Shown: positions 6,507 through 15,332 of the stretch, piece by piece | How positions within the stretch are numbered: position 1 is the first letter of the stretch | Layout of the letters: every line of letters begins with the position of its first letter | Assembly (NCBI GenBank): GCA_014879835.1 | Contig: JACSRJ010000150.1 | Location: 1 to 42,951, forward strand | Length of the DNA: 42,951 nt | Direction of reading: 5' to 3' | From: Anaerolinea sp. | GTDB lineage: Bacteria > Chloroflexota > Anaerolineae > Aggregatilineales > UBA2796 | Notes under the pieces: generated by a model | Database searches by the model: none | The model's input: the letters and a program-made list of their open reading frames with translations, nothing else | Told to the model about the DNA's origin: nothing | Made by a program: the position numbers and the translations under genes

Positions 6507-8738
6507 ATGCGCGCTTTGTTCAAACGGCAACATTCATTGGGGGCATCATTGGACCTATTTTTGAAAAGAGCGCTTCGCAAAGTGCTAAGAGAGGTTCGTA
6601 ATCAGATCAGTTATCGACGGGATCGAAACCAGCCCACGTTTGATACTATCACCTTTGGCAACTTATTTCGCCACTTTGCACCTCTACCCGTTCAAACCCT
6701 GCAACCTTTCCATGAGCACCTCCGAAATGTCTGTAACCATTACCTTGCGCATCGATTCGATCTGCTTGGCTCCGGTTGGGTACAGGTCAAGCATGGGATG
6801 CACTGCGCTGGTGTTGAGGGCTGCTGTTATGAAACACCGCCTACCCCCCAGATTGATACGGATGGACGATGGCTCAAGGGGCGCATTAATAAAGCCAACC
6901 TCTCCGAATCGCAACGAATTTGGCGGCTGATTAGCCCCACCTATATCCCCATCGACTGGCATTTGGATTTCAAATCAGGGTATCGCTGGGGTGAAAATCG
7001 TTGGTATCGATTTATTCCTTATGGGCACCTACCCGGGGTTGATGTAAAAGTGCCGTGGGAACTTGCACGTGCCCAACATCTGCCGCAGTTGGCTTGGGCC
7101 TATGCACTCGCCAGCGCAGACGAACCTGATTTTGAAGACCCCGAACGATACAGTACGGAATTCCGCGACCAAATCCTCGACTTTATCGCTACCAATCCGC
7201 CTCGATTTGGGGTCAACTGGTACTGCACCATGGATGTTGCCATCCGGATCGCTAACTGGCTTGTGGCTTATGATCTTTTTTGTGCTTATGGGGCCACTTT
7301 TGATGCCGGGTTTCTTGCTGAATTAAAACGCAGCGTTTTTCAGCATGGTGTGCACATTGCTGCCAACTTAGAATGGCACCCTGAATGGCGAGGTAACCAC
7401 TATCTGGCGAATGTCGTTGGGCTTCTGTTTGTGTCTGCCTATTTGCCGCGCAGTCCGCAAACCGACTGCTGGTTAGCGTTTGCTGCACAAGAAATCTCTT
7501 TTGAATTGCTGGCCCAATTCAACCCGGATGGCAGCAACTTTGAAGCGTCCACAAGTTACCACCGCCTCTCGGCTGAAATGATCGTATATGCAGTTGCGCT
7601 TTTGCAGGGACTCTCCCCACAAAAACAAGCGGCGCTTCACGAGTATCAATTCGATCTTTACGCATTCCCTCGCCCTCTGCCACCAGCACCGCTGAATTTG
7701 GAGACACTGTTCTCCCCCACACACTGGGCTAGGCTCGAAAAAATGGCCGAGTTTAGTTCCCATATTACCAAGCCTTCTGGCCATGTTTCCCAGATTGGAG
7801 ACAACGATAGCGGACGTTTTGTGAAGTTGTTCCCGTGTTTTCACGCGTTTACCACCGCTGAGGCCCGGGCGAAGTACCTCACGCTTGATCACTACACGGA
7901 ACTGCCAGATGATGCCTTGTATCTGGACGAGGATGTCCTTGATCATCGCCATTTGCTTGCGGCAGTGAATGGGTTGTTTGGGCGCAGTGACTTCACAGAG
8001 TCGGTGGGCAGCAAAGGTTATCAAGCGGAGACGCACCTCGTTCATCAGCTTGCTGGTCAGCGGGTACTGCCCTCATATAAGGAACCAACAGCGCCTTCCG
8101 AGGCCGAACAGGTTCACATCGGGAATCAGTGGATTTCTGAGATTACTCAATTATCCATGCGTTACAAACCTCGAAACTTCGAAATAAGGGTTTCTGCATC
8201 CGATTTGCATGTCGGATTAGTCACCTATGGCTACCCAGACTTTGGCTTATTTATCTACCGATCACCACAGGTTTACCTTGCTATTCGATGCGGACAGATT
8301 GGACAGCGCGGCAATGGTGGGCACGCCCACAATGATCAACTTTCGATTGAACTCAACATTCAGGGCGTGGATTGGATTACCGACCCCGGAAGCTATGTAT
8401 ATACACCACTCCCGATACGGCGTAATGAGTATCGCTCGGTTCAGGCACATTTTGCTCCCCACAAAAACAAGTGTGAACCCGGTCGGCTTGATCTAGGTCT
8501 ATTTCGTTTGGGTGATGAGGCTCAAGCCCGCTGCCTTTATTTTGGGATTGAGGGCTTCTTAGGAATGTATAATGCATGTGGCAGCGCTATCTATCGGGCT
8601 GTAACCATCGAGAGTGATAGAATAGTGATTCAAGATTTTGCTGATGATCCTGACGCTTTGGCAGCATTACCGGAGCACCCAGAAATCCCGTCAAGAAGTT
8701 TAATGATTTCTCCCAAATACGGGGCGAGATGTCGATAA
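6507..8738 (+). CDS. Heparinase II/III family polysaccharide lyase-like protein
   Basis: This 743-aa protein has the two-part architecture of the family: an N-terminal alpha/alpha toroid with conserved NHYLAN and STSYHRLSAEM segments, and a C-terminal beta-sandwich with the metal-site motif GHAHNDQLSIEL (from residue 605) and DPGSYVYT. Known: these enzymes cleave uronate-containing polysaccharides by beta-elimination, and similar genes are frequent in exopolysaccharide clusters. I see no N-terminal signal peptide (start MRALFKRQHSLGASL), so either export is unusual or it acts inside the cell. Its last codons overlap the next gene by 10 bases. Trimming of the cluster's own polymer is the likely but unproven role. 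Confidence 0.8.
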   Translation: MRALFKRQHSLGASLDLFLKRALRKVLREVRNQISYRRDRNQPTFDTITFGNLFRHFAPLPVQTLQPFHEHLRNVCNHYLAHRFDLLGSGWVQVKHGMHCAGVEGCCYETPPTPQIDTDGRWLKGRINKANLSESQRIWRLISPTYIPIDWHLDFKSGYRWGENRWYRFIPYGHLPGVDVKVPWELARAQHLPQLAWAYALASADEPDFEDPERYSTEFRDQILDFIATNPPRFGVNWYCTMDVAIRIANWLVAYDLFCAYGATFDAGFLAELKRSVFQHGVHIAANLEWHPEWRGNHYLANVVGLLFVSAYLPRSPQTDCWLAFAAQEISFELLAQFNPDGSNFEASTSYHRLSAEMIVYAVALLQGLSPQKQAALHEYQFDLYAFPRPLPPAPLNLETLFSPTHWARLEKMAEFSSHITKPSGHVSQIGDNDSGRFVKLFPCFHAFTTAEARAKYLTLDHYTELPDDALYLDEDVLDHRHLLAAVNGLFGRSDFTESVGSKGYQAETHLVHQLAGQRVLPSYKEPTAPSEAEQVHIGNQWISEITQLSMRYKPRNFEIRVSASDLHVGLVTYGYPDFGLFIYRSPQVYLAIRCGQIGQRGNGGHAHNDQLSIELNIQGVDWITDPGSYVYTPLPIRRNEYRSVQAHFAPHKNKCEPGRLDLGLFRLGDEAQARCLYFGIEGFLGMYNACGSAIYRAVTIESDRIVIQDFADDPDALAALPEHPEIPSRSLMISPKYGARCR

Positions 8739-10078
8739 AACAACGTTACCTAATCCTCAGTTACTTTTACGCGCCCGTAACAAGCGCGAGGGCATTTCGA
8801 TGGGCCTCCCTTGCAGAATACTGGGCAGGGCAGGGACATCAGGTTGATGTTGTTTGCGCTTGGGAACCGGGGCTAGAGCGCCAAGAAACCCGAAATGGTG
8901 TGAATGTTTACCGGGTAAATGCTGACCTGCAAGAACGGATCAGAAGCTTTTATAAACGTGGAAATTCGGCCCCATCAAAGATTCAGAGCCAACAATCGGA
9001 CTCACGGGGAGGGGGGCGGCAGATCCGATCATTCCTACGGTGGTTCTTTTTTAAGGTGTACTTGCCATTACAATGGCCTGATGGTGGGTTTCTGTGGCGT
9101 AGCCCCGCTCTCCGACAGGCAAGAGACCTTGTTCAAAAGATGCCCTATGATGCGTTGATCAGCGTCTCACCACACTTCACGGCCCATCTGGTTGGTTTGG
9201 ATTTGTGCCGTGACTTACCCCACCTGCATTGGTTAGTGGATAACGGTGATCCTTTTTGGTTTCGGGATATTGAACCGCCAAACAACCAACAACTTTACCG
9301 AAGGCTCAACCGTCGGGCTGAGAGGAATGTTTTTCAACGGGCTAAGGTAATCACGGTCACAACTCGACAGACCCAAGCAATCTACGCAACCCATTTTCCC
9401 GAAAGCGCCTCAAAGTTATCGGTTATTCCTCCTTTATTGTCTCCTTTGAATCGAGAGGATTCTTCGGAGCCATTCTTTCCACAGGATGACAAACTTCGGC
9501 TGGTGTTTGCAGGGCAGATGTATGGCGCAGTTCGTCGTCCAGAGTTTCTGCTTCGCTTGTTTTCGGCACTTCTGAAAACGCCATTAGGAGCGCGTCTTGA
9601 ACTGCATTTTATCGGGAATGTGTCTCTCTCCTCAGATGCGTTTCAGACCTACCCCGAATTGCTGGACGAAAAAATCTTTCTGCATGGCAGTGTAAGCCGC
9701 TCAAGGGCGATGCAGGCAATGCGCGAAGCGGCGGTGCTGGTCAACGTCGGAAACAAAACTTCGTATCAACTGCCCAGCAAGGTGGTTGAATATGCCAGCC
9801 TCGGCAAGCCGATCCTCAATCTTGCGCACATCCTCCATGACAGCTCCAGCGAGTTTTTCAGCGCCTATCCCGCAGCGCTGTGCCTCACTGATGAGGATGA
9901 ATCAGGTGTTCCCACAGAGGCCCACTTGCACGCCGTTTATCAATTCATCAGCAGCCCACCGCCCCCCATCGACGCTGCATGGCTGCGCAACTGGCTTCAG
10001 CCCTACCAGTTAGAGAGCATCTCTGCTGCCTATCAACAACTGCTTTTTCAAGTGTTCTCATCAAACACGACACCATAA
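8729..10078 (+). CDS. Family 4-like glycosyltransferase (GT-B)
   Basis: This 449-aa protein begins LILSYFYAPVTSARAFRW, the N-terminal Rossmann strand and glycine/alanine-rich turn of GT4-type enzymes. The acceptor half contains VDVVCAWEP and the donor half LRLVFAGQMYG, LELHFIGN and a KVVEYASLGKPIL segment resembling the nucleotide-sugar-binding region. It would add a sugar from an activated donor to the lipid-linked repeat unit at the cytoplasmic face. ATG 8729 lies inside the end of the heparinase-like gene, with GGGGCGAG just upstream, so the two are probably coupled. The second half is less AT-rich than the first. Confidence 0.8.
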   Translation: MSIKQRYLILSYFYAPVTSARAFRWASLAEYWAGQGHQVDVVCAWEPGLERQETRNGVNVYRVNADLQERIRSFYKRGNSAPSKIQSQQSDSRGGGRQIRSFLRWFFFKVYLPLQWPDGGFLWRSPALRQARDLVQKMPYDALISVSPHFTAHLVGLDLCRDLPHLHWLVDNGDPFWFRDIEPPNNQQLYRRLNRRAERNVFQRAKVITVTTRQTQAIYATHFPESASKLSVIPPLLSPLNREDSSEPFFPQDDKLRLVFAGQMYGAVRRPEFLLRLFSALLKTPLGARLELHFIGNVSLSSDAFQTYPELLDEKIFLHGSVSRSRAMQAMREAAVLVNVGNKTSYQLPSKVVEYASLGKPILNLAHILHDSSSEFFSAYPAALCLTDEDESGVPTEAHLHAVYQFISSPPPPIDAAWLRNWLQPYQLESISAAYQQLLFQVFSSNTTP

Positions 10079-10175
10079 ACACGGATTGAAGACGAGATAC
10101 CTTCATTGATGGTTGCAGTATGTATCAAGATATAAACCGGCTAAACCGATTAAAAGCAGTACAAGGGGGAATCCA

Positions 10176-12320
10176 TTGAAACAGGTTTTGATTCGCCAAG
10201 GGCAGGCAGTTATTGAAGAGGTTCCTGCGCCAGAGGTAGAAGCCGGATTCGTGCTGGTACAGGTTGATCATTCTTGTATCTCCACTGGCACTGAACTTAG
10301 CGGCGTAAAAAGAAGTGGCGCCCCCCTATGGAAACGGGCTTTACAGGAGCCCGATAAAGCCCGTCGCGTGATGCAATCAGCTCTCTCTCAGGGTATTGGC
10401 GCAGTGCGCGCATTGGTCGAGAACAAACTTGCTGCCAGCGCCGCGGGAATTGCCTCAGGTTATTCCGCATCCGGTGTGATTCTGAAGGTAGGTGAGGGTG
10501 TTCAAGACCTTGCTTTAGGGGATCGTGTTGCCTGCGCGGGCGCGCAATACGCCCACCATGCTGAAATTATCTGTGTGCCCCGCAACCTCGTCGTCTCTGT
10601 CCCAGAAGGATTACCTTTTGCGGCGGCCAGTACAGTCACCTTAGGGGCCATAGCGCTTCAGGGAGTAAGGCGTGCCATCCCCACGCTAGGGGAAACTTTT
10701 GTCGTGATCGGTTTGGGCATTTTAGGGCAGTTGACAGCGCAGATTCTACGGGCCAATGGCTGCCGAGTTATCGGTATGGACTTGCAGTCGCACCGGATTG
10801 AACTAGCTCACCAACTTGGCATGGAGATGGATATCCAGCCTGAGGGTGATATGCCAATTGCTCAGGCAGCACGCCTTACCGATGGTATTGGTGCTGATGG
10901 GGTCATTATCACCGCCGCCACACCCTCTGATGGGGTTATCTCAACAGCCTTTCAAATGTGCCGTAAAAAAGGGCGAGTTGTGCTTGTGGGCGATGTCGGT
11001 CTGCACATCAATCGGGCCGATATGTACGAGAAAGAGCTAGACTTTTTCATTTCCACCTCTTATGGCCCCGGGCGCTATGATCGCCATTACGAGGCTGAGG
11101 GATTGGATTATCCGGTTGGTTATGTTCGTTGGACAGAAAACCGCAATATGTCGGAGTATCTGAGACTGCTCTCGGAGAAACGTGTGATCGTTGATCCCCT
11201 CATCGGAGGCACATTCCCGGTTGATCAGGCTGGTGAAGCTTACACTTCTCTCGAAACAGCCAGCCCCCGTCCTCTGGTTGTTCTCCTGTCTTATCCAAAG
11301 CGGGAAGAAGCAAACCTTATACAACGGATCAGGAATCCCACGGCGCCTAAAGCACATTCTGGGCAAATACGGATAGCGCTTGTGGGTGCAGGGAGTTTTT
11401 CTAAAGGGGTCCATCTACCCAACCTCAAGGCTCTTTCTAGGATGTACCACCTGAGTGCAATCATGAATCGCAGTGGTGATAGCGCAGCCCTTTCGGCGCG
11501 ACAGTTTGGAGCTGCTGCTGCAACCACCAGCTATAAGCAGATTCTGGAGGATGCGGACATTGATGCAGTTCTCATTGCGACTCGCCATAACCTGCATACT
11601 CGTATGGCCCTAGAGGCCCTCTCTGCTGGAAAACATGTATTTCTTGAAAAACCGCTTGCACTCACGGTTTCTGAACTTGATGATATTCGAGCATTTTTTG
11701 AGAAGCGCACCCTTCCAACACCGATCTTGCAGACAGGGTTCAATCGCCGTTTTTCACCCTATGCAAGGCGTATTCACCAATGGGTTCATCGGCGCACCAA
11801 CCCGATGATCCTCAATTATCGGATGAACGCGGGTTATTTACCTTTGGATCATTGGGTGCATACGACGGAAGGGGGAGGGCGAAACCTCGGTGAAGCCTGC
11901 CATATCTACGACTTATTTACCTTTTTGACTGGCAGTCGAGTGACGGATATTCAGGCTTACAACATCGCCCCCGCAACCCAATACTACAGCGCCCGCGACA
12001 ACTTTGCTGCCGTCATCAAGTTTGAGGATGGTTCGGTGGCAACGTTCACCTACACTGCCCTTGGCTCAACAGATTACCCCAAAGAGCAGATGGAAATCTT
12101 CGTTGATGGCCAAGTTATTGTGCTTGATGATTACAAACGGTTGACCGTTGTGGGGAGCAAAGAAAAGGGCATACAATCAGCGATGGTTGATAAAGGACAC
12201 CGAGAAGAGCTTGAGTCGTTCGGACGCTCTATTCAGCAGGGTGGGACATGGGCAATCCCATTGTGGGAGCAAATTCAGGCCACCGAAATCGCCCTTCGGG
12301 TAGAAGCGCAGTTGAGGTAG
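10176..12320 (+). CDS. Bi-domain oxidoreductase: zinc-type dehydrogenase fused to Gfo/Idh/MocA
   Basis: This 714-aa protein is a fusion. Residues 1 to ~375 form a medium-chain dehydrogenase with NAD(P) motif GLGILG (179-184). Residues ~395-714 form a Gfo/Idh/MocA oxidoreductase with Rossmann motif GAGSFSKG (from 404), a VFLEKPLAL signature and a GGRNLGEACHIYD segment. Such bi-domain enzymes are common beside heparinase-like genes in exopolysaccharide loci and are expected to oxidise or reduce sugars, but no substrate is established. TTG 10176, preceded by AAGGGGGA at 10163-10170, gives the family's MKQVLIRQG start. An upstream start at 10113 adds 21 unrelated residues. Confidence 0.85.
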   Translation: MKQVLIRQGQAVIEEVPAPEVEAGFVLVQVDHSCISTGTELSGVKRSGAPLWKRALQEPDKARRVMQSALSQGIGAVRALVENKLAASAAGIASGYSASGVILKVGEGVQDLALGDRVACAGAQYAHHAEIICVPRNLVVSVPEGLPFAAASTVTLGAIALQGVRRAIPTLGETFVVIGLGILGQLTAQILRANGCRVIGMDLQSHRIELAHQLGMEMDIQPEGDMPIAQAARLTDGIGADGVIITAATPSDGVISTAFQMCRKKGRVVLVGDVGLHINRADMYEKELDFFISTSYGPGRYDRHYEAEGLDYPVGYVRWTENRNMSEYLRLLSEKRVIVDPLIGGTFPVDQAGEAYTSLETASPRPLVVLLSYPKREEANLIQRIRNPTAPKAHSGQIRIALVGAGSFSKGVHLPNLKALSRMYHLSAIMNRSGDSAALSARQFGAAAATTSYKQILEDADIDAVLIATRHNLHTRMALEALSAGKHVFLEKPLALTVSELDDIRAFFEKRTLPTPILQTGFNRRFSPYARRIHQWVHRRTNPMILNYRMNAGYLPLDHWVHTTEGGGRNLGEACHIYDLFTFLTGSRVTDIQAYNIAPATQYYSARDNFAAVIKFEDGSVATFTYTALGSTDYPKEQMEIFVDGQVIVLDDYKRLTVVGSKEKGIQSAMVDKGHREELESFGRSIQQGGTWAIPLWEQIQATEIALRVEAQLR

Positions 12321-12338
12321 GTACACACAAGAATCTCG

Positions 12339-12366
12339 TTGGCCACATGCGCATTGCACTTATATA
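12339..12366 (+). promoter_or_regulatory. Weak internal promoter candidate
   Basis: TTGGCC (12339-12344) and TATATA (12361-12366) are 16 bases apart in the 96-base gap before the third methyltransferase gene. Each box matches 4 of 6 consensus bases. The gap is the widest within this co-directional run, which makes an internal start reasonable, but the match is poor. Confidence 0.3.
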
Positions 12367-12416
12367 CATATGACAGGGCCATCACAAGGTAGTTTCGGAT
12401 ATTGGATCAGTGAAAT

Positions 12417-13346
12417 ATGAGATGGACAACAAAAGCACATATTCAGCGCATATTGTCTTCAACACCCGGTGGAAAATGGCTTTATTATCATGTGGGACAG
12501 CGCATTTTTGGTGGGCTAAGAAACTTTCAAATTGAGGAGAAGCTGCGCGAAGGCAGGACCCTATTGGAGAGGCTATACACGGTAGGGGAGCATATTCAAG
12601 ATCGGAACACAGTCGAGATTGGTTCTGGTTGGGTACCTGTTGTACCCATGTTTTACTGGCTACATGGGCAGAGATCGTGCATCACACTGGATGTTAGTCG
12701 TTTGCTGAAACCCGCCCTTGTTTTGGATGCGGCCAAGCAGCTTTCTACACTCTCACCCTCATTACTTGCGTTGAGTAACACAAGCAATCAAACAAGCCTT
12801 GTGGAAAAACAAGCCGAACTTCGCAGCAGAATTGACAACGAGCAGTCGGTCAATACGCTTTTGAAGTATTGCCAAATTGACTACCGAGCGCCAGTTAACA
12901 CTTCACGGACAGAACTCCCATCCGAATCCGTTGAAGCGGTTTATTCAAATACAGTTCTGGAACACGTTCCGCTGCCTACATTAGAAACCCTCATAGCGGA
13001 AATGCATCGCATTTTACGACCCGGTGGAATTACATTCCATCTTATTAACCCGGCTGATCACTTCTCATACTCGGATTCATCGATAAGCACGATCAATTTC
13101 CTGCGTTTTTCAGAACGTGATTTTGCCAAATACAACTCAGATTTTATCTTTCAGAATAGGTTACGCCCCTTTCAATACAGAAAACTCTTCGAGAAGCAAG
13201 GTTTTACGGTTCAACTCATGGAAGTGATCGGCAACCCCACCGCACTACAGCGATTTCCACGTCATAATTTGCACCATGACTTCGCTGGGCTGGACGATAG
13301 TGAGCTGTCTGCTCATGATGTCTATCTTGTGGCAAAACGGGTCTAA
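12417..13346 (+). CDS. SAM-dependent methyltransferase (methyltransferase-11-like)
   Basis: This 309-aa protein has a SAM-binding loop TVEIGSGWVPVVP (from residue 65) and the signature VEAVYSNTVLEHVPLPTLE followed by MHRILRPGGITFHLI, typical of methyltransferase domain 11. About 65 residues precede the fold. It lies 4 bases before a GT2 gene, so the two are probably translated together. A role in modifying a sugar or acting as a chain terminator is possible; only the general class is clear. Confidence 0.75.
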   Translation: MRWTTKAHIQRILSSTPGGKWLYYHVGQRIFGGLRNFQIEEKLREGRTLLERLYTVGEHIQDRNTVEIGSGWVPVVPMFYWLHGQRSCITLDVSRLLKPALVLDAAKQLSTLSPSLLALSNTSNQTSLVEKQAELRSRIDNEQSVNTLLKYCQIDYRAPVNTSRTELPSESVEAVYSNTVLEHVPLPTLETLIAEMHRILRPGGITFHLINPADHFSYSDSSISTINFLRFSERDFAKYNSDFIFQNRLRPFQYRKLFEKQGFTVQLMEVIGNPTALQRFPRHNLHHDFAGLDDSELSAHDVYLVAKRV

Positions 13347-13349
13347 CTC

Positions 13350-14279
13350 ATGAATACTGACCAGACACAAAAACTTTATGTAAGCGTGGTAATCCCTATT
13401 TATAACCGGGCGGACTTTGTTGCGCTCTGTCTGCCTCCGCTGTTGAAACAGACCTATCCACTGGATCGTTATGAAATCATCCTTGTGGATGATGGCTCAA
13501 CGGACGATACCGTAATGCGTGCCAGTGACCTGACTCGGGATTGGGCGGGGAATTTTCGGCTGATTCAAAAGCCTAACGGGGGGCCCGCAAGTGCAAGGAA
13601 CGCAGGACTGTGGGTGGGGGTACAAGCTGAAATCATCGCATTTATCGACTCAGATTGTGTGGTAGGCGAGCGATGGTTAGAAGATCTTGTTGAAGACCTC
13701 GGTAATGCGAAACAGCAATCAGGTGCAGTAGGCATAGGGGGTCCAATTGTCAGTGCTGGGTCGGAAAGTTGGGTATCACGCTACATAGAATTTACTGGGC
13801 TAATTCGCCATCGAGTACGACGTGGACAGGTAGATTACCTCACTACTGCTAATGCCGCATTTTACCGACAGGCGATCCTTGCGGTTGGGGGGTTCGATGA
13901 ATCCTGTGAGTTTCCTGGTGCCGAAGATCCCGATCTCTCATTTAGGTTACGGCAAAACGGGGATGTTCTGGCAGTGACCTCGCGTGGTTCCGTCCAACAT
14001 CACCACCGTCAGACAGTTGGATCGCTCTACAGAACACTATATCGTTATGGACGAGGCAATTTCCTGATGTCCTATAAATGGCACAACGGACGGACACCAT
14101 TGGTTGAACTGATCCGGCACCTAGGTGCAATTGTCCTTTCACCCTGGCTAACTTTACGACGGGTGCGAAGTACTGGTTTCGGATGGGCGCTCGCATTTTT
14201 GCCACTCACCATCATCGAACACACGGGCTTTGTTGTGGGTTTGTGTGATGGTATTCGTCGTGGACGTCGAAGGAACTAA
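13350..14279 (+). CDS. Family 2 glycosyltransferase (GT-A)
   Basis: This 309-aa protein begins with the GT2 fold: VSVVIPIYNRADFV (from residue 11), the UDP-binding LVDDGSTDDT (45-54), the metal-binding DSD in AFIDSDCVVG, and an acceptor-side GAEDPDLSFRLRQ. A C-terminal hydrophobic segment may contact the membrane. It would transfer a nucleotide-sugar residue onto the growing lipid-linked oligosaccharide. It sits 4 bases downstream of the methyltransferase gene and 5 bases upstream of a second GT2 gene. Confidence 0.85.
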   Translation: MNTDQTQKLYVSVVIPIYNRADFVALCLPPLLKQTYPLDRYEIILVDDGSTDDTVMRASDLTRDWAGNFRLIQKPNGGPASARNAGLWVGVQAEIIAFIDSDCVVGERWLEDLVEDLGNAKQQSGAVGIGGPIVSAGSESWVSRYIEFTGLIRHRVRRGQVDYLTTANAAFYRQAILAVGGFDESCEFPGAEDPDLSFRLRQNGDVLAVTSRGSVQHHHRQTVGSLYRTLYRYGRGNFLMSYKWHNGRTPLVELIRHLGAIVLSPWLTLRRVRSTGFGWALAFLPLTIIEHTGFVVGLCDGIRRGRRRN

Positions 14280-14284
14280 ACCAC

Positions 14285-15304
14285 ATGCCTCAAACGTCTC
14301 ACCCAATTGAGGATCATCCGTTTGTGTCTGTTCTGATGCCCATTCGCAACGAAGAATCTTTCATCGTGCGGAGTCTGGAAGCAGTTCTTCATCAAAACTA
14401 TCCAGCACATCGGATGGAAGTACTGATCGCTGATGGGATGAGTGATGATTCCACTTTGAATGTTATCCAAGAGCTTGTTATGCAGTCGCCTGGTCTGGCT
14501 AGGGTCCGTATTATCCCCAACTCGGAACGTCTCCAAGCGACGGGCTTGAATCTCGCGCTGCAAGCGGCTTCGGGTGAGATCATCATCCGCGTTGATGGGC
14601 ATACAATTATTGCGCCAGATTACGTCTCTCAGTGTGTCTCGCTGCTGCGCCGTATGTCCGATCAAGGGGTGGTCAATGTGGGCGGCTTGATGCGCCCTGA
14701 AGGGCAAACACCGGCAGGCAAAGCGATTGCAGCCGCAACCATGTCCCCCTTTGCAGTGCCCACCGCTTTCCATCATAGTGATCGCGCACAGTTTGTGGAT
14801 ACCGTCTATCTGGGCGCATGGCACCGCAAACTGTTTGATGTGGTGGGCATGTTCAACCCCGCAGTGAACGTCAACGAGGATTACGAGTTTAACTATCGCA
14901 CCCGTCAGGCAGGTGGGAAAATTTACCTCAGTCCCGATATTCGTTCGACGTACTTTCCCCGCTCATCGTTTGGAGCACTGTGGCGGCAGTATTTCCGCTA
15001 CGGGGTGCAAAAAGCCCAGATGCTCAAACTGCACCCGGGGGCGCTGCGAATGCGCCAGATTGTAGCGCCCACGTTTGTAACCGCGTTGATCGGGCTGCCG
15101 CTGTTGGGAATCTTGTGGCAGGGTGCGTGGGGGCTTTGGGGCGTGATGCTCCTTGCCTACTTCACCGTCTCCGCAGTGGCCGCAGACCGGCAGCGAGAAG
15201 CAGAAGTATCACCGCTGCTCATCATGGGTGCCTTTTTCATCATTCATACCGCTTGGGGACTGGGGTTCTGGCGCGGTCTCGTAAAACCCTCTGCCCAACC
15301 TTAA
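14285..15304 (+). CDS. Family 2 glycosyltransferase, ExoA-like
   Basis: This 339-aa protein has VSVLMPIRNEESFI and LIADGMSDDST (from residue 47), the DxD-type RVDGHT, and NVNEDYEFNYRTRQAG. Two to three C-terminal membrane helices start near 260. The layout matches ExoA-type beta-glucosyltransferases of succinoglycan synthesis; donor and linkage are not determinable. Base composition rises along the gene: about 50% GC at 14281-14340 and 63% at 15041-15100 by hand count. This places the right edge of the AT-rich block inside or near this gene. Its 3' end converges on the sugar transferase gene 28 bases away. Confidence 0.8.
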   Translation: MPQTSHPIEDHPFVSVLMPIRNEESFIVRSLEAVLHQNYPAHRMEVLIADGMSDDSTLNVIQELVMQSPGLARVRIIPNSERLQATGLNLALQAASGEIIIRVDGHTIIAPDYVSQCVSLLRRMSDQGVVNVGGLMRPEGQTPAGKAIAAATMSPFAVPTAFHHSDRAQFVDTVYLGAWHRKLFDVVGMFNPAVNVNEDYEFNYRTRQAGGKIYLSPDIRSTYFPRSSFGALWRQYFRYGVQKAQMLKLHPGALRMRQIVAPTFVTALIGLPLLGILWQGAWGLWGVMLLAYFTVSAVAADRQREAEVSPLLIMGAFFIIHTAWGLGFWRGLVKPSAQP

Positions 15305-15332
15305 AGTACAGCTTCGCGCAAAATCTGTGGCC

